Source: Spongilla lacustris (lineage: Eukaryota; Porifera; Demospongiae; Spongillida; Spongillidae). From it: a DNA stretch of 64,000 bases. The notes under the pieces were generated by a model. It did no database searches and was not told the DNA's origin. It saw only the letters and a program-made list of their open reading frames with translations. This document shows, piece by piece, positions 1 through 13,128 of the stretch. The translations under genes were made by a program, and so were the position numbers. The stretch's first letter is position 1; each line of letters starts with the position of its first letter. The stretch lies in contig OX442437.1 in the NCBI GenBank assembly GCA_949361645.1, positions 2,190,296 through 2,254,295 on the forward strand. Reading direction: 5' to 3'.

Positions 1-260
1 TAGCTGTGAGACAGTTTTGTTGTTGTGCACACGTGCATTTGTAATGCTTAATATAGCGTGCCGAAGGCACGCGAAAGTCAGCGATAAAAATTAGGATAAG
101 TTGCTGTTTATGGTCGCGCATAGACGGCGGCTTTCCACCCGGAGCATGAATCCGGTGTCGAATTACACCCCGGGTGCAGTCCGAACGCTCATTATTGAAG
201 AAAACGTGACGAATGATATCCGGCTAGTCCCCAGTCCCCTTGTAAGTATTTAAATGGGCC

Positions 261-278
261 TACTGATCATGATCAGTA
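261..278. promoter_or_regulatory. Perfect 18-bp palindrome just upstream of the kinase start
   Basis: The sequence reads TACTGATCATGATCAGTA and is its own reverse complement. It ends 16 bases before the ATG at 295. It could be a dimeric factor site or chance. Nothing else recognisable is seen in 1-294. Confidence 0.25.
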
Positions 279-294
279 ACAGTATTTTATTTAA

Positions 295-1321
295 ATGGCG
301 GTACCAAGTATCGAATCATTAGATTTTGCCTGGGTAAGTGCTCAAGTTGGCATCCCCAACGCTGTTTCCATGACAAAGACAAAATTTGGAACTGGACAAG
401 GAGGGAACTGCTACCGACTTACCATCGGTACATCCGATGGGCGTTACCATAGTGTGATTGCTAAGTGTCCATCACAGGCCGGATCAGAGAAGTTTACAAA
501 CGGCGCGTGTCCTCCATTTTTATGACAAAGAGGTTTCATTTTATCGATTTCTCGCCTCAGAGTTACCCATTAGAACTCCGAAGTGTTTCTTTGCACAGCG
601 GGATGAGGACGATAACTTTCTTCTGCTCTTAGAAGACCTTAGCCCCTCTGCTGCCGTCGACCAGTTCATCGGCATCTCCTTGGAGGTTGCTAAGAATGGT
701 CTGAAAGCTCTCGCAGGGCTTCATGGATGTACTTTTATGAAAGGAGAGCTTTTTCAATCGTCCTGGCTTCACCTAGAAAGCGAAGAAGATGTTCATAAAA
801 AAATGGCTTTGTCCACAGTCTTTGACGCGTTCCTCGAGAGCATGGCCAAGCAGATTGACGACGCGACGCTCAAAACTGTGATGGCAATAAAAGAGCGTCT
901 CATACAACCACAAAGCATCTACGTCCCTCCAAAGCCATGCCTTGTCCACAGAGATTTTCGCACAGACAACCTACTAATTGACGCACGCGACGGCGAGGTT
1001 CCATTAGCAACGGTTGACTGGCAGACCGTGACTGTTGGCAGTCCAATGTTGGACGTAGCGTACTTCCTCGTCAACAGTCTCACCAAGGAAGACTGTATGC
1101 AGTACGAACACGAGTTGATTGGGTACTACCTCGAGCGTCTTCGTGATAATGGCGTGGAACTCGCACACCAGGAATATAAGCGCTATACCTTAGAACCCGT
1201 TGTAATCGCAGTTGTGGCGTGGATAGTCGTGGAAAAGACAGAGCGAGGTGACAGCCTTTTTCGATTGATGATGGATAAGGGCCTCGCGGCTGTCACACGC
1301 TGGAAAGCACTGGAGAACTGA
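295..1321 (+). CDS. APH/CHK-like small-molecule kinase, split by a one-base frameshift
   Basis: Two overlapping frames together give an intronless protein of about 340 residues, the usual size for the aminoglycoside-phosphotransferase / ecdysteroid-kinase-like (CHK, DUF1679) superfamily. The first frame starts at the ATG at 295 and carries the N-lobe with a Gly-rich stretch (GTGQGGNCYRL) and a strand ending in AKCPS. The second frame resumes with FYDKEVSFYRF and carries the catalytic Brenner-like motif HRDFRTDN and the metal-binding motif VDWQTVTVG. Members transfer phosphate from ATP to small hydroxylated or amino substrates; this one's substrate cannot be told. The frame changes by one base at about 495-515, inside the conserved region before FYDKEV, so a sequencing error or a young lesion is likely. 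The lack of introns and the bacterial-looking VDWQ block leave transfer from a microbe possible but unproven. Confidence 0.75.
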
Positions 1322-1659
1322 GCGGGGGCTGAAATTTTAAGTATAATGAAATTCTATAAGAGTTTAAGATTGTTTCCTGCGGTCATTAGCACGAACGAAC
1401 TCTTAGTTCTAACTTGTAAGCCTATATCACATGTCTTTTGTTTATCAGTGCATGGCAATGCATAACTTTATTTAGCTGCTTTTTTCCTTCTTCCAATTGC
1501 TGTACTTGTGTAACCATCTATTGTAAATGCGCGTTCACTGTTCTTACTGAGAGTAAGCTCATGCATTACGTTCCTCCCAACGCTTGCAATAAAAACAGAA
1601 GACAACGTTCCTTTCATGCATACACTATTATCCAGTATATATTAGTTGCACAACACTAT
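1322..1659. other. No gene seen
   Basis: This is the 3' flank of the kinase gene. An open frame at 1438-1740 has low-complexity, Cys-rich composition and no recognisable domain, so it is not called. Confidence 0.4.
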
Positions 1660-1786
1660 ATTCACGAGGTAACGGTATACACTATGTATGCACAATTGTG
1701 TGAGCAGCAGTGCGCGCAAGCAGTTACAACATTACGCTAGCGCTAATAAAAATATAAAGGTACATGTATCCGATTTGCCCTGCGGT
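1660..1786 (+). repeat. Second copy of the chitin synthase 5' flank, without the TIR insertion
   Basis: About 125 bp here align with 52858-52991, directly upstream of the chitin synthase start codon. Shared blocks include CACAATTGTGTGAGCAGCA, AAGCAGTTACAACA and the end CCGATTTG. At 52992 the sequence is interrupted by a 1.7-kb element that duplicated CCGATTTG. Here CCGATTTG (1769-1776) occurs once and runs into CCCTGC, similar to TCCTGC beyond the element at 54701. This copy therefore acts as an empty-site reference. It could be a duplicated promoter/5' UTR or a dispersed repeat. Confidence 0.6.
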
Positions 1787-2319
1787 TCGTTTTATTAGTT
1801 TACAACTGTTTAATAAGATAATATGACGTTTTGGTGGTATATAAAATTTGGGATGATGCGTAAAAGGGAAGTGATTGTATATCATTTACCTTTTTATATG
1901 TCGCTAAATATTTGTTTCAGTCGTACATCCAATCACAACACCACCATTGCCTTTTAAAATTCTATATACCAACAACGTTCTCGAGACTGAGAAGAATTGT
2001 TTAAATTTATTAGTGTCTATATTGCACAACTCATATACCGTACCGCAAAGTACATGCATGGACAATACATATCTATAGGCTTGTATGAAGAGAAAAAATC
2101 CAGCTGTTGTAATGTCACTTTATTATTGTCTAGCAACAGAATGTTTTACCTCTCTCCTATTGTCTCCCACATATCACATGCACCCTACCCACTCCCATGC
2201 ATGACAACATATTGGCATAGCATAAGTTGTGCATGACATCCGCAGGGTGAGAGTTATCGTCTCAAGAGTTGCCTCTGGGATGCCTGCAGCCTTTGCAATG
2301 GCGTTTAGGCTCTCACCTG

Positions 2320-3146
2320 CAGTGATGCCGCGGCCAGCAGGGACCGTCCGTGACCGTATTCATTTGACGGTTTTTGACGGCCGACCGTGACCGTGACCGG
2401 GAAGCTTACCGATCACGTGATTAAACCGTGAAAAATAATTGGCCGTCAAATTTATTTGCTGGCCGTCCGTGGCCGTCAGAACTTTTGACGGTCCATTAAG
2501 CCTATTCACGTCACTAGCGTCACGTGCAGTGGATTTTTTCCCTGCGTGGCAAATGTCGTCTTTCCAAGAACCTTTGAGGATAAGCCACTGGATAGCGCGG
2601 TGAAGTCTGCAGCGACAGTCACCAACACGTGGCTATGGAACCATTTAAATTTTTATTATTTACGTTGTCCCCCTCGCCATGACATAGTCTCGTCCCCAGC
2701 CTGATACCGCTGCTGCCGAATGTGAGTCTGGGGACGCGACTTGCCATGATTATGCGTTATCGCGTGGATTCCACGTGCGAGCGAGTTTTCTCCCAGTTGA
2801 GACTCATTGTGAAGATGGAGGATGGATCCAGCCAGGATTGAATCTGTTCTCTTTCTCAGCTGCAATAAAGCCTTTAGTTAATTGAATCTGTTCTTTCACA
2901 CTTGTTTTGCTATGCCCATGCATAGCGTTCATGAACCATTTCTATTGATACGTGCATGCCAAACTTCTATAGCATAAATAATGACCGTCCGTGACCGTAT
3001 TAAAATTTTGACGGTTGACGGCCAGCCGTGTACGTGACCGTATTGAAATCATACGGTCCATCTTTGACCGTGAACGTGACCGTCTATATCCAAACGGCCA
3101 GCCGTGAACGTGACCGGATTGTCAAAAGCTGGCCGCGGCATCACTG
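2320..3146. mobile_element. Non-autonomous hAT element with perfect 19-bp TIRs and 8-bp TSD
   Basis: The TIR CAGTGATGCCGCGGCCAGC (2320-2338) is repeated exactly inverted at 3128-3146. The flanks carry the 8-bp direct repeat CTCACCTG (2312-2319 and 3147-3154). A CA-starting TIR with an 8-bp duplication is the hAT signature. Just inside both ends are clusters of the motif CCGTGACCGT/GACCGT (2340-2400, 2985-3120), the usual arrangement of subterminal transposase-binding repeats. At 827 bp it is too short for an intact transposase; only a remnant of the C-terminal domain remains inside. Confidence 0.93.
2758..2829 (+). pseudogene. Remnant of a hAT transposase C-terminal dimerisation domain
   Basis: One frame reads YRVDSTCERVFSQLRLIV, the conserved hAT C-terminal signature (typically a Ser/Thr-rich turn, ERxFS, then a hydrophobic helix). 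Stops and frameshifts bound it on both sides. It lies inside the TIR-bounded element at 2320-3146 and so supports its assignment to hAT. It is not functional. Confidence 0.6.
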
Positions 3147-3154
3147 CTCACCTG

Positions 3155-5440
3155 ATACAACGCGTGGTGAATTAGTGCTGCATGGGTCATGCTTTGATCG
3201 ACAACGTATACATGTATACCGTGCGCGTGAGAAGACATCTGAGCACGCGCCAAACGACAGCCCTGGAAGATTAGATTCAGAGCTATGCTATCTTACCGAT
3301 TGTGCTGCCTTGTGGCAATTGTGAAATTCATATCGCTCTATAATGAGGTGCGTCTCTACCGGGTCGTACATTTTGACATACAGCTACCTGGCTATTTGCA
3401 TTTCTAGGCTGAAACTAACAAAAACAGAATCTACACTCTAGGGCACGTTTAACAACGTATGATGAAGCTTTGATACGGTCGTCGTTTTTGCTAAAATTTA
3501 AAGCAAACCTCAAAATCGCCCACAACAAATTAAGTGATATTAGTTACCGTTTAGCTACTACGGGCTCCAGAACGCTCAGCATCGCAGGTTTTCGACATTA
3601 ATCGAGTCGCCGAAACTTTCGGGAGCTATTCCGCCCTGCATTTTTGGAAATGATGTGTAGTTTCTGCAATACTTAAGAAAACGTGACTGATTTTAGAAAA
3701 CATTTTTTCGAGGGGGTGCGACATATCGACTTGTAACTTCACAATGGAAAGTCCAAAGAAGGCCATTTAAAAAAAAAAAACTGTAGGAAACACATGTGCA
3801 TACAATACAAAACACTTGTTTTATCCTTTTTAACACCGGATCCGTGAGAAAAGGACATTTTTTTGGCCTATTTTGTCGAACTCACTTTTTGGAAAACTAG
3901 TCGGAACGGTACCAATTGCCACAAATACCGGTGTACTAAGTAGTTCAACTCCTTAGACGATGATTGGAGCTACTGCCAGCCTTGCAACTACTTCCGCTGA
4001 GGACCTACGTTTGTTTAAAGTCGAGCGGGTAAGGCTGTTAACCGGAAACGGGACACTTTTTTCTGACAAGGATTCTGAGTTTAAAAACAGTATAGGCATG
4101 CTCAACTGGATCGGATAAGTAGCGTTTGAAACAATTCTGGCAGTAAACTATCATGCTAGCGTCGAAACAGACACTAAAACTTCTTTGGATCTCGACTCCG
4201 GACCCAAATATTGGTCGTGCACAGGCCCAAACACCTAACATTTAGCCATACGTAAGTGTTATATGACGTCACGTGGGTCTCGGCTACACACGTACGTCAC
4301 TGTGTAGTTGCTATTTACGTAACAGGTTGCTATAAATATGCACCACGTGAGCCAAATACAATGCCCGTTGTTCGTTCCCGTCCGGTTATTGAGGATCTGG
4401 TACCCAGACACTGATCAACTACAATGATGTACGTAAGTCCTCGAACGAGGTAAACAACTGTAAATGAGTTTTGTACAAGAACTAAGCTAATTGCCAACAC
4501 GGTATCCATTGTGGCCTCCTAGTAGTACCAAATGACATTTAAAAACGTATCTAAAGCAGCTCTTAATTGCATAGGAAAAAAGTGTCCTTCGCAACGCTTC
4601 GTGACCGAAAAACTTACAACCGCGTCACTTTTAAATCATACAGGTCCGTGTCCACCATAGATATAAGGCAGACGACAACGCCAAATGTCTAGCCGATAGT
4701 TAAACTATCTAAATATATGCTTTTCAGACAATTAGGGGCCTTCCGACTAATTTTTAGAAAGTTGGGTTCGACAAAAAAACTGTCCTATTCTCACGGACCC
4801 GGTGTTAAAAATACATACTTCACGATATACTTAAAAATCCGATTATCGTTCGTCATTATACAAGGCTCGTCATAATACCCGGGAGCACTCTAATGAGAAA
4901 AGAGCTCAAATCTGTGTCTTTATTGAATAATCCAAGCATGTTAAGGGCCAGTAAACACAATGCTCTGAAAGCATTTGCATAGCAAGCATTGCTTCCAGAA
5001 CTGAAAGTGAAGGGTCCTGCTATGACATCTTTATTACCTGTGTGTACTGGAGAATTTAATCGTCGTAAAGCTCACCATAAGCATACCTTCAGTTCGACTT
5101 GATAAGATGACAAGTTCTATATCTGCCTTATTTCTTAGGATGCGGAGTCAGAACATGAATTTAATACAAAGAATAGAAGAATAACATAGCAGCAACCCTT
5201 AAGAATAGAAATAGTTTGTCATATGTCTTTTATTTCATCGCTCGGAGATACCCTTGTGAAACACTTGGAACACAAGTTCCCGCCAGACTGAAATGTTAAG
5301 AAATCTGAAGTTGAAAGGAGTAATACTTTGCATTCAGCTATTTAATTAAACTCACTCAGGTTCCTCTAGGTGTATCTTTAAAGAATGAAATCAGATATGA
5401 AGAAATGTTGGATATAACGGCTGGTATGTACCCACAAAAG
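3155..5440. other. Gene-free stretch containing a diverged inverted repeat
   Basis: No gene is recognised in about 2.3 kb. The one structure seen is an approximately 80-bp inverted repeat, 3827-3905 against 4741-4813, at roughly 80% identity by eye; shared blocks include TTCGAC, TCTCACGGA and CCGGTGTTA. It may mark an old palindromic DNA element. Confidence 0.4.
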
Positions 5441-5442
5441 AG

Positions 5443-6530
5443 ATGGGTATGACATATGATGGTAACCATAACCAGTACAACATTGAACAACTTCACCACA
5501 CTCTACTAGCTATAGGTGATGATCAACTTACAGCATCATGTGCTAGAGTCCGCCAAAAATTCAGAAGCGATTGTATTACACCAAGACAGATATTAGAAGG
5601 TTTAATACTGGTGATTGAAGACTGGCATGGCAAAGGAGTGTTTCTTGAAGTAAGTTGAGTTAAATTGAAATAAACAATGCACATTTATTCATTGCATTGC
5701 AGTGTGTGTGGAAGAATTTATACAATACATCTTCTGTAAGTGATGGTGGTACAATATACCAGGTACGAAACTTGATCAATCGTACAAATCTTACAAATGG
5801 CCCCCCACACAATGCGGATGCAAGTGAGGATATAAAATGTATTGAAAATGCTATTCCCGGAAATAAAAATGAAGCTATTCTGTAAGCTTCTAGGAAAGTG
5901 TTAGCGCAATGTGTATAGACATATCCTTTGCAGGATGAAAAAAAGGACTCTGAAGCTGATGGAAGTGTATTCATACACTTGTAAAGTTATATCATTAGGG
6001 CTGCTTTAATGATGGAATTTATGAAGGGGATGGGTTGAACTGTACACTGTTGGAAGCTATTCTCAAAAAGAAAGAATTATGCAATTGAAGCTTTTGAGCA
6101 GCTGTGCCAGTTAGAATTTTTATTTTAGCCAAGTATGGCTGCCCAACTCTAATGAAGCAGGACTGTTCATTTCAGAGAGGATATACCATGTGATCTACAT
6201 ATGGAACATATAAATAGAAATGTAAAAACAGCAATTTCATGCATAGGTAGCAATATAACAAATGAATCAATACAGCGTGCAGGGAAGTGCATTAAGGTTC
6301 TTATGGAAATTATGAATCAGCTTGAAAATGTAAATGGAGTGCCACTAGAATTCATATACCATCACCCTCAAAGGTTACAAGAAGTAGATGTGAAAAGGTT
6401 TATTGGACAACTGCAATTGCCAAAGGTTACCACTGTCGGTCCAGCAATATAAGGAATAGACATCACAAGAGTTATCCAAACTTTAAATGCAACATAATGG
6501 CAGGATTAGATAAAGCGAAATCAGTTAAAT
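5443..6530 (+). pseudogene. Decayed DUF6589-domain protein (transposon-associated)
   Basis: Three consecutive plus-strand pieces in different frames look like one protein. The first (5443-5658) has GDDQLTASCARVRQKFRS and EGLILVIEDWHGK. The second (5697-5885) has GGTIYQVRNLINRTN and NADASEDI. The third (6201-6452) begins HMEHINRNVKTAIS and is followed in another frame by RHHKSYPNF-like residues. Order and spacing match the conserved core of DUF6589 proteins, common in fungi, cnidarians and sponges and usually found in repeated loci. I know of no biochemical function. Frameshifts and stops show it is dead. A RecQ-like fragment lies tail to tail downstream. Confidence 0.6.
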
Positions 6531-6725
6531 AAACTGATGGATGAACACAAAAATAAATACGGAGTTGTACAACACAAATTATGATTCAAATATACTGTGC
6601 ACTGTTTCACAAATACCACAACATGTATATCTGTATGATTGTGACATTTTAACTGTATGGTCAAAGTACTGTAAAATGAAGACTCATCCGGCTATACACA
6701 TCTCCTACAGTATGCTTTCATAGTT

Positions 6726-6962
6726 TCATCTCAATGTGAGTGAGCAAAGAATGCAATCCATCCCCGGTCCTGTTCTCCCAGTTTCCTGTATGTAACTTTC
6801 AATGTTATCAGTCTGGGTGGCCCCACAATGAAATATTTTTCGAATATTTGGGCAATCCAGTCCGATGCCAAATGCAACTGTTGCTATAACAACTCGAAGT
6901 ACACTAGTAGGATCCCTGAAGCTATTGAGCACTTGGTTCTTAATACTATAAGCGGGCTGATG
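6726..6962 (-). pseudogene. RecQ-family helicase C-terminal fragment
   Basis: The minus frame reads SVLRVVIATVAFGIGLDCPN and then IESYIQETGRTGPG, which correspond to helicase motifs V and VI of RecQ-type SF2 helicases (usually FGMGIDxPD and QExGRAGRDG). The second arginine of motif VI, the arginine finger that contacts ATP, is replaced by Pro. The frame stops soon after, and no N-terminal ATPase lobe is seen upstream. It is probably a helicase gene carried by a repeat family together with the DUF6589 protein. Confidence 0.7.
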
Positions 6963-7146
6963 AGTTACCTGAATTTCCTACAGGTTCGTAGCCTCCTTTC
7001 CCCACTAATAACATGCCGAAACCAGAGGTAAAGGTCTAGTCTCCAACATCTTCATGATCATAACGCCGCGGCCTACAATTTATAATTGCACAATCACAAG
7101 ATGCCGTTTTTTGCCTAAGCTAAAGTTCATTCACCATTGGTTCTAA

Positions 7147-7172
7147 CATAGATATTAGAGTAAATATCTATG
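7147..7172. repeat. Short palindromic repeat CATAGATATT...AATATCTATG
   Basis: A 10-bp inverted repeat flanks AGAGTA. The same core returns at 7228-7242, 55326-55352 (also a palindrome) and 56230-56245. It may be the terminus of a small MITE family. Confidence 0.45.
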
Positions 7173-7242
7173 GTGGGTATCCTTGGATCAATCGATAATG
7201 TAATCATGCATGGTATTGATTACATCAAAGATATTAGAGTAG

Positions 7243-9739
<2,497 letters not shown>

Positions 9740-11550
9740 TTTTAATATACACAAACAGGAATTTACAATAAAATAAATAAAAATAAATTAAATTCTTCCA
9801 GTATACATATGCTGCTATGCATGAGCAATCTATAAAATAGAGTAGAGAGGTGCTCCATCATCCATCCCAAGTCCACTCCTCCACTTCACTCGTGAACCCC
9901 TTAGACACAAACTGGTTGCCCTTATGATAGCAAAGGCCAGTCGGGCCCTAACATATCCACATGTTTGAGAATAGGGCTTTTCCCATTTGTGAGCCAGGTT
10001 GGCTGCCATTCTCTTTAGGAAATGTTCGGCCTCTCTGTGTAGCAAACCATCCACTGACAGTACTATTGGTGTAAAGTTACCCCTCCGCTCAACTACAGCC
10101 TGCTCATAGACCCTCTTCTTCTCTTTAGCTCCAGACTCCAGGATGGCTTCAGGTGAACGAGTGCGATGAGAAGGAGCATCAGTGTCAACAACTTTGACAT
10201 CAAATAGTGCCTCCACCTGAGGTTGCCATACCCCACGTATCCCCAAGTCCAGTCTTAGCCCACCATCTGCATTGTTAACATCAGCCTCTCTGACAACTGG
10301 TTCTTTGATGACATGTGTCCATACCTGTGATGCTATATCTCCTATGCAGTCTCTGATTTCATTGTGTCTTTGAATGACAAGACCTCCCTTCTTGCAATCA
10401 AGGGCATGCTGAAGGGTTAAGGCAGTACCACAACCATCACATTTAGGAGGTAGACAGGGAGGATCCCGCAAATAATGTATGGCTAGGCCATCTCTGAACT
10501 GCAAGGGTGACAGGTCAAAATGGTAGTTCTGTAGAAGAAGTACATTCAGCCATGTTGATGTCTTTCCATTCAGTGATCTTCGAAGTGCTCTCTGTCGATC
10601 AGGACTAAAGGAAGGTATAATACTCTCAAATTTCAGTATGAAGTCATCTTCCTTAGCCTTAGTACTCATCTTCCTGGCAGTAGTCAGCGACTCCAAATGC
10701 TGCTCATGTTGAAAAGCAGTCACACCCTTGATGGCTTCACTTACTGTAGCAGTGCCCTGTCTAGATGTCTTGTAGGCATGCACTGCAGTTTCAGTCGGAT
10801 CATAAATACCGAGACCAGCAAGGTATGTTGGCAGCTGAAACAAACGTTTCTCCTCAACAGTGACTACTCCTCCTAGAAGAGATGGAAAGAACTGATCTGA
10901 GATGGCATGCTGCAATGGTATGAATGTCTCAGCACAATCAGAAACCACTCTTTGGACAAACTCCCATTCACATTGCAGTGATTTGGTCATAGTGCTAAAT
11001 GCTGCCTGAGGTGCCCTGACGGCCGCCTTGCATGGATACTTTGGTGACACATTCCGTCCAATATTCAACCTTCTGTTTCATGAAGTTTCTGCAATACTCT
11101 CGAGTACCAATTACACCATCCAGAAAGCGATGGCCGCTTGACACTGTGATTCCCAGATCCTTGAAGCAGTTTTTGGCAACATCTTCAAATTGTGGTGCCA
11201 CGACTAGAACACTTTTAGTTGGTTCCGCAAAGTAGCCATATGCTGGTCCCAGCTGTATTAGTTTCTCAAGCCATAAACGAAACTGTGATAGCTTCCCTGC
11301 GCATGCTAAGTCATCTGCGTACCAGCACTGTACAAAGTTAGAGTTTGAAGCAAGAGACCTTATCAGCGGCAAAACAGCTACAGCATAGAAAAACATAGAC
11401 AGCAGATCTCCTTGTGTAACTCCTCCCTTGCTATAAATGCACTCCTTTGTGTCCTTCAAAATCAACATAGAATATCCTCTGTAGGTGTTAAATAGGAATC
11501 TACTGCATCTAGGCCATAGAACACGTGCATTCCATAAAGACGTCGTTATT
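9740..11550 (-). mobile_element. 5'-truncated non-LTR retrotransposon, family 1 (RT plus restriction-like endonuclease)
   Basis: Minus-strand frames 11550-10995 and 11068-9830 together encode the C-terminal part of a LINE polyprotein. The RT palm shows motif B (GGVTQGDLLS) and motif C (WYADD). It is followed by a thumb/linker, a CCHC knuckle (CDGCGTALTLQHALDC), the RHNEIRD motif, and a D...DVK pattern (LDLGIRG, then ALFDVKVV) typical of the restriction-like endonuclease that R2/NeSL/CRE-type elements use to nick their target. One frameshift lies at about 11030. Homology ends at about 11550, after RT motif A has been lost, as expected from incomplete reverse transcription. An A/T-rich tail of ATTT-like repeats (9765-9795) marks the 3' end. 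Confidence 0.85.
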
Positions 11551-11654
11551 GCAAATCACGCATGTATAGATTCTAATTACTGGTACAAAGCCACAAATGT
11601 TTAATAAATAAATGTGGCGGGTCGAAATCAATACTGCTGATACATGTATAGGTG

Positions 11655-12650
11655 GTTTTCCGCAACGTCCATCTGCCTCAATGAGCCAAAGACCTGAACG
11701 CAATTGATCTGTGTTCTCCGTATGAATGGTTGGCAAAGCTGTCCTCAATAAAAAGCATTTTTTTCTGGTGGCCCGTTTTTTGGCATGTAATGCTGCAGCT
11801 ATGGTACCATACACACTTGTCATACCAAATCACCATATCCATCAACATGTTGCAGATGCATGAGCATCCACACACTGTGCTGAATGTGTGTGTACATGTA
11901 TATGTACTGTACTGTTTTAGATTATTTGATGTACATCTAGATCTATGCACAAGTGTGTATGGTTCCTACACATGCAAAACAAGCAGCATTACATGTACTG
12001 CTTAGATCCCCGTGGCAGCCAGCCTAACCTGATCGTACTCCACAGGCATTTGTCCGCAACGTCCATCTGCCTCAATGAGCCAGAGACCTGAATGCAATTG
12101 ATCTGTGTTTACCGTATGAATGGTTGGCAAAGCTGTCCTAAATAAAAAGCATCTTTTTCTGGTGGCCCGTTTTTTGGCATGTAATGCTGCAGCTATGGTA
12201 CCATACACACTTGTCATACCAAATCACCATATCCATCAACATGTTGCAGATGCATGAGCATCCACACACTGTGCTGAATGTGTGTACATGTATATGTACT
12301 GTACTGTTTTAGATTATTTGATGTACATCTAGATCTATGCACAAGTGTGTATGGTTCCTACACATGCAAAACAAGCAGCATTACATGTACTGCTTAGATC
12401 CCCGTGGCAGCCAGCCTAACCTGATCGTACTCCACAGGCATTTGTTAGCAACGTCCATCTGCCTCAATGAGCCAGAGACCTGAACGCAATTGATCTGTGT
12501 TTACCGTATGAATGGTTGGCAAAGCTGTCCTAAATAAAAAGCATTTTTTTCTGGTGGCCCGTTTTTGGCATGTAATGCTGCAGCTATGGTACCATACACA
12601 CTTGTCATACCAAATCACCATATCCATCGACATGTTGCAAATGCTTGATG
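11655..12650 (+). repeat. Tandem repeat of about 394 bp, 2.5 copies
   Basis: The phrase GCAACGTCCATCTGCCTCAA recurs at 11662, 12056 and 12449, so the period is 393-394 bp. Copies differ by only a few bases; the third ends near 12650. The array lies just upstream of the truncated LINE in the LINE's orientation, but nothing shows it belongs to the element. Confidence 0.9.
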
Positions 12651-13120
12651 GTGTGAGCATAAAGAAGACCATCACTCCATACACAGTGCCTTTTTTTATT
12701 GTGTCATGCTTTTCATCCTTACCCAGCAGAAAAATGGTGTGTTAAATGCATGTACCTGTACATGTGGAGCTATGCACAGGTGTGTCATCAAGAAAGTGAA
12801 CACGTGCAGGTAAGATTGAAGGAACAGTGTACAGTTTCCTTCTTTGGGGTTGTGTCCCTCCCCCCACCAAGGTAAGAAAGGAAGGTTGAAGCTCTTATTA
12901 CACATGTAATGAAGGTAAGAAGTACAGGTAGGCAGGGCTCAGAGAAAGAAATGAAATTTTAGAAAAGGGGCGGATTTCGAAACGATACCTAAAATTGAAT
13001 TTTAGTGCAGCGTTGGTGGTTAGAGATCAATTTCTGACAAAACACCTATATAAACTGTGAATGTAATTCGAGGGCGGCACTGGGGGCTGTGCTGTGTACA
13101 CCAATAGCTTACTTTAAAGC
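12651..13120. other. No gene or repeat recognised
   Basis: This stretch lies between the 394-bp array and the 8-bp direct repeat bordering the large TIR element. Only short open frames are present. Confidence 0.4.
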
Positions 13121-13128
13121 AGGTGAAT

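Noticed and set aside
1438..2236. Open frames downstream of the kinase
   Set aside because: Low-complexity composition, no domain, and overlap with the repeated chitin synthase flank.
2236..2319. Minus-strand ESLNAIAKAAGIPEATLETI, resembling a helix-turn-helix, ending at the hAT insertion
   Set aside because: Only about 28 codons; the continuation beyond the element at 3155-3270 shows no recognisable domain.
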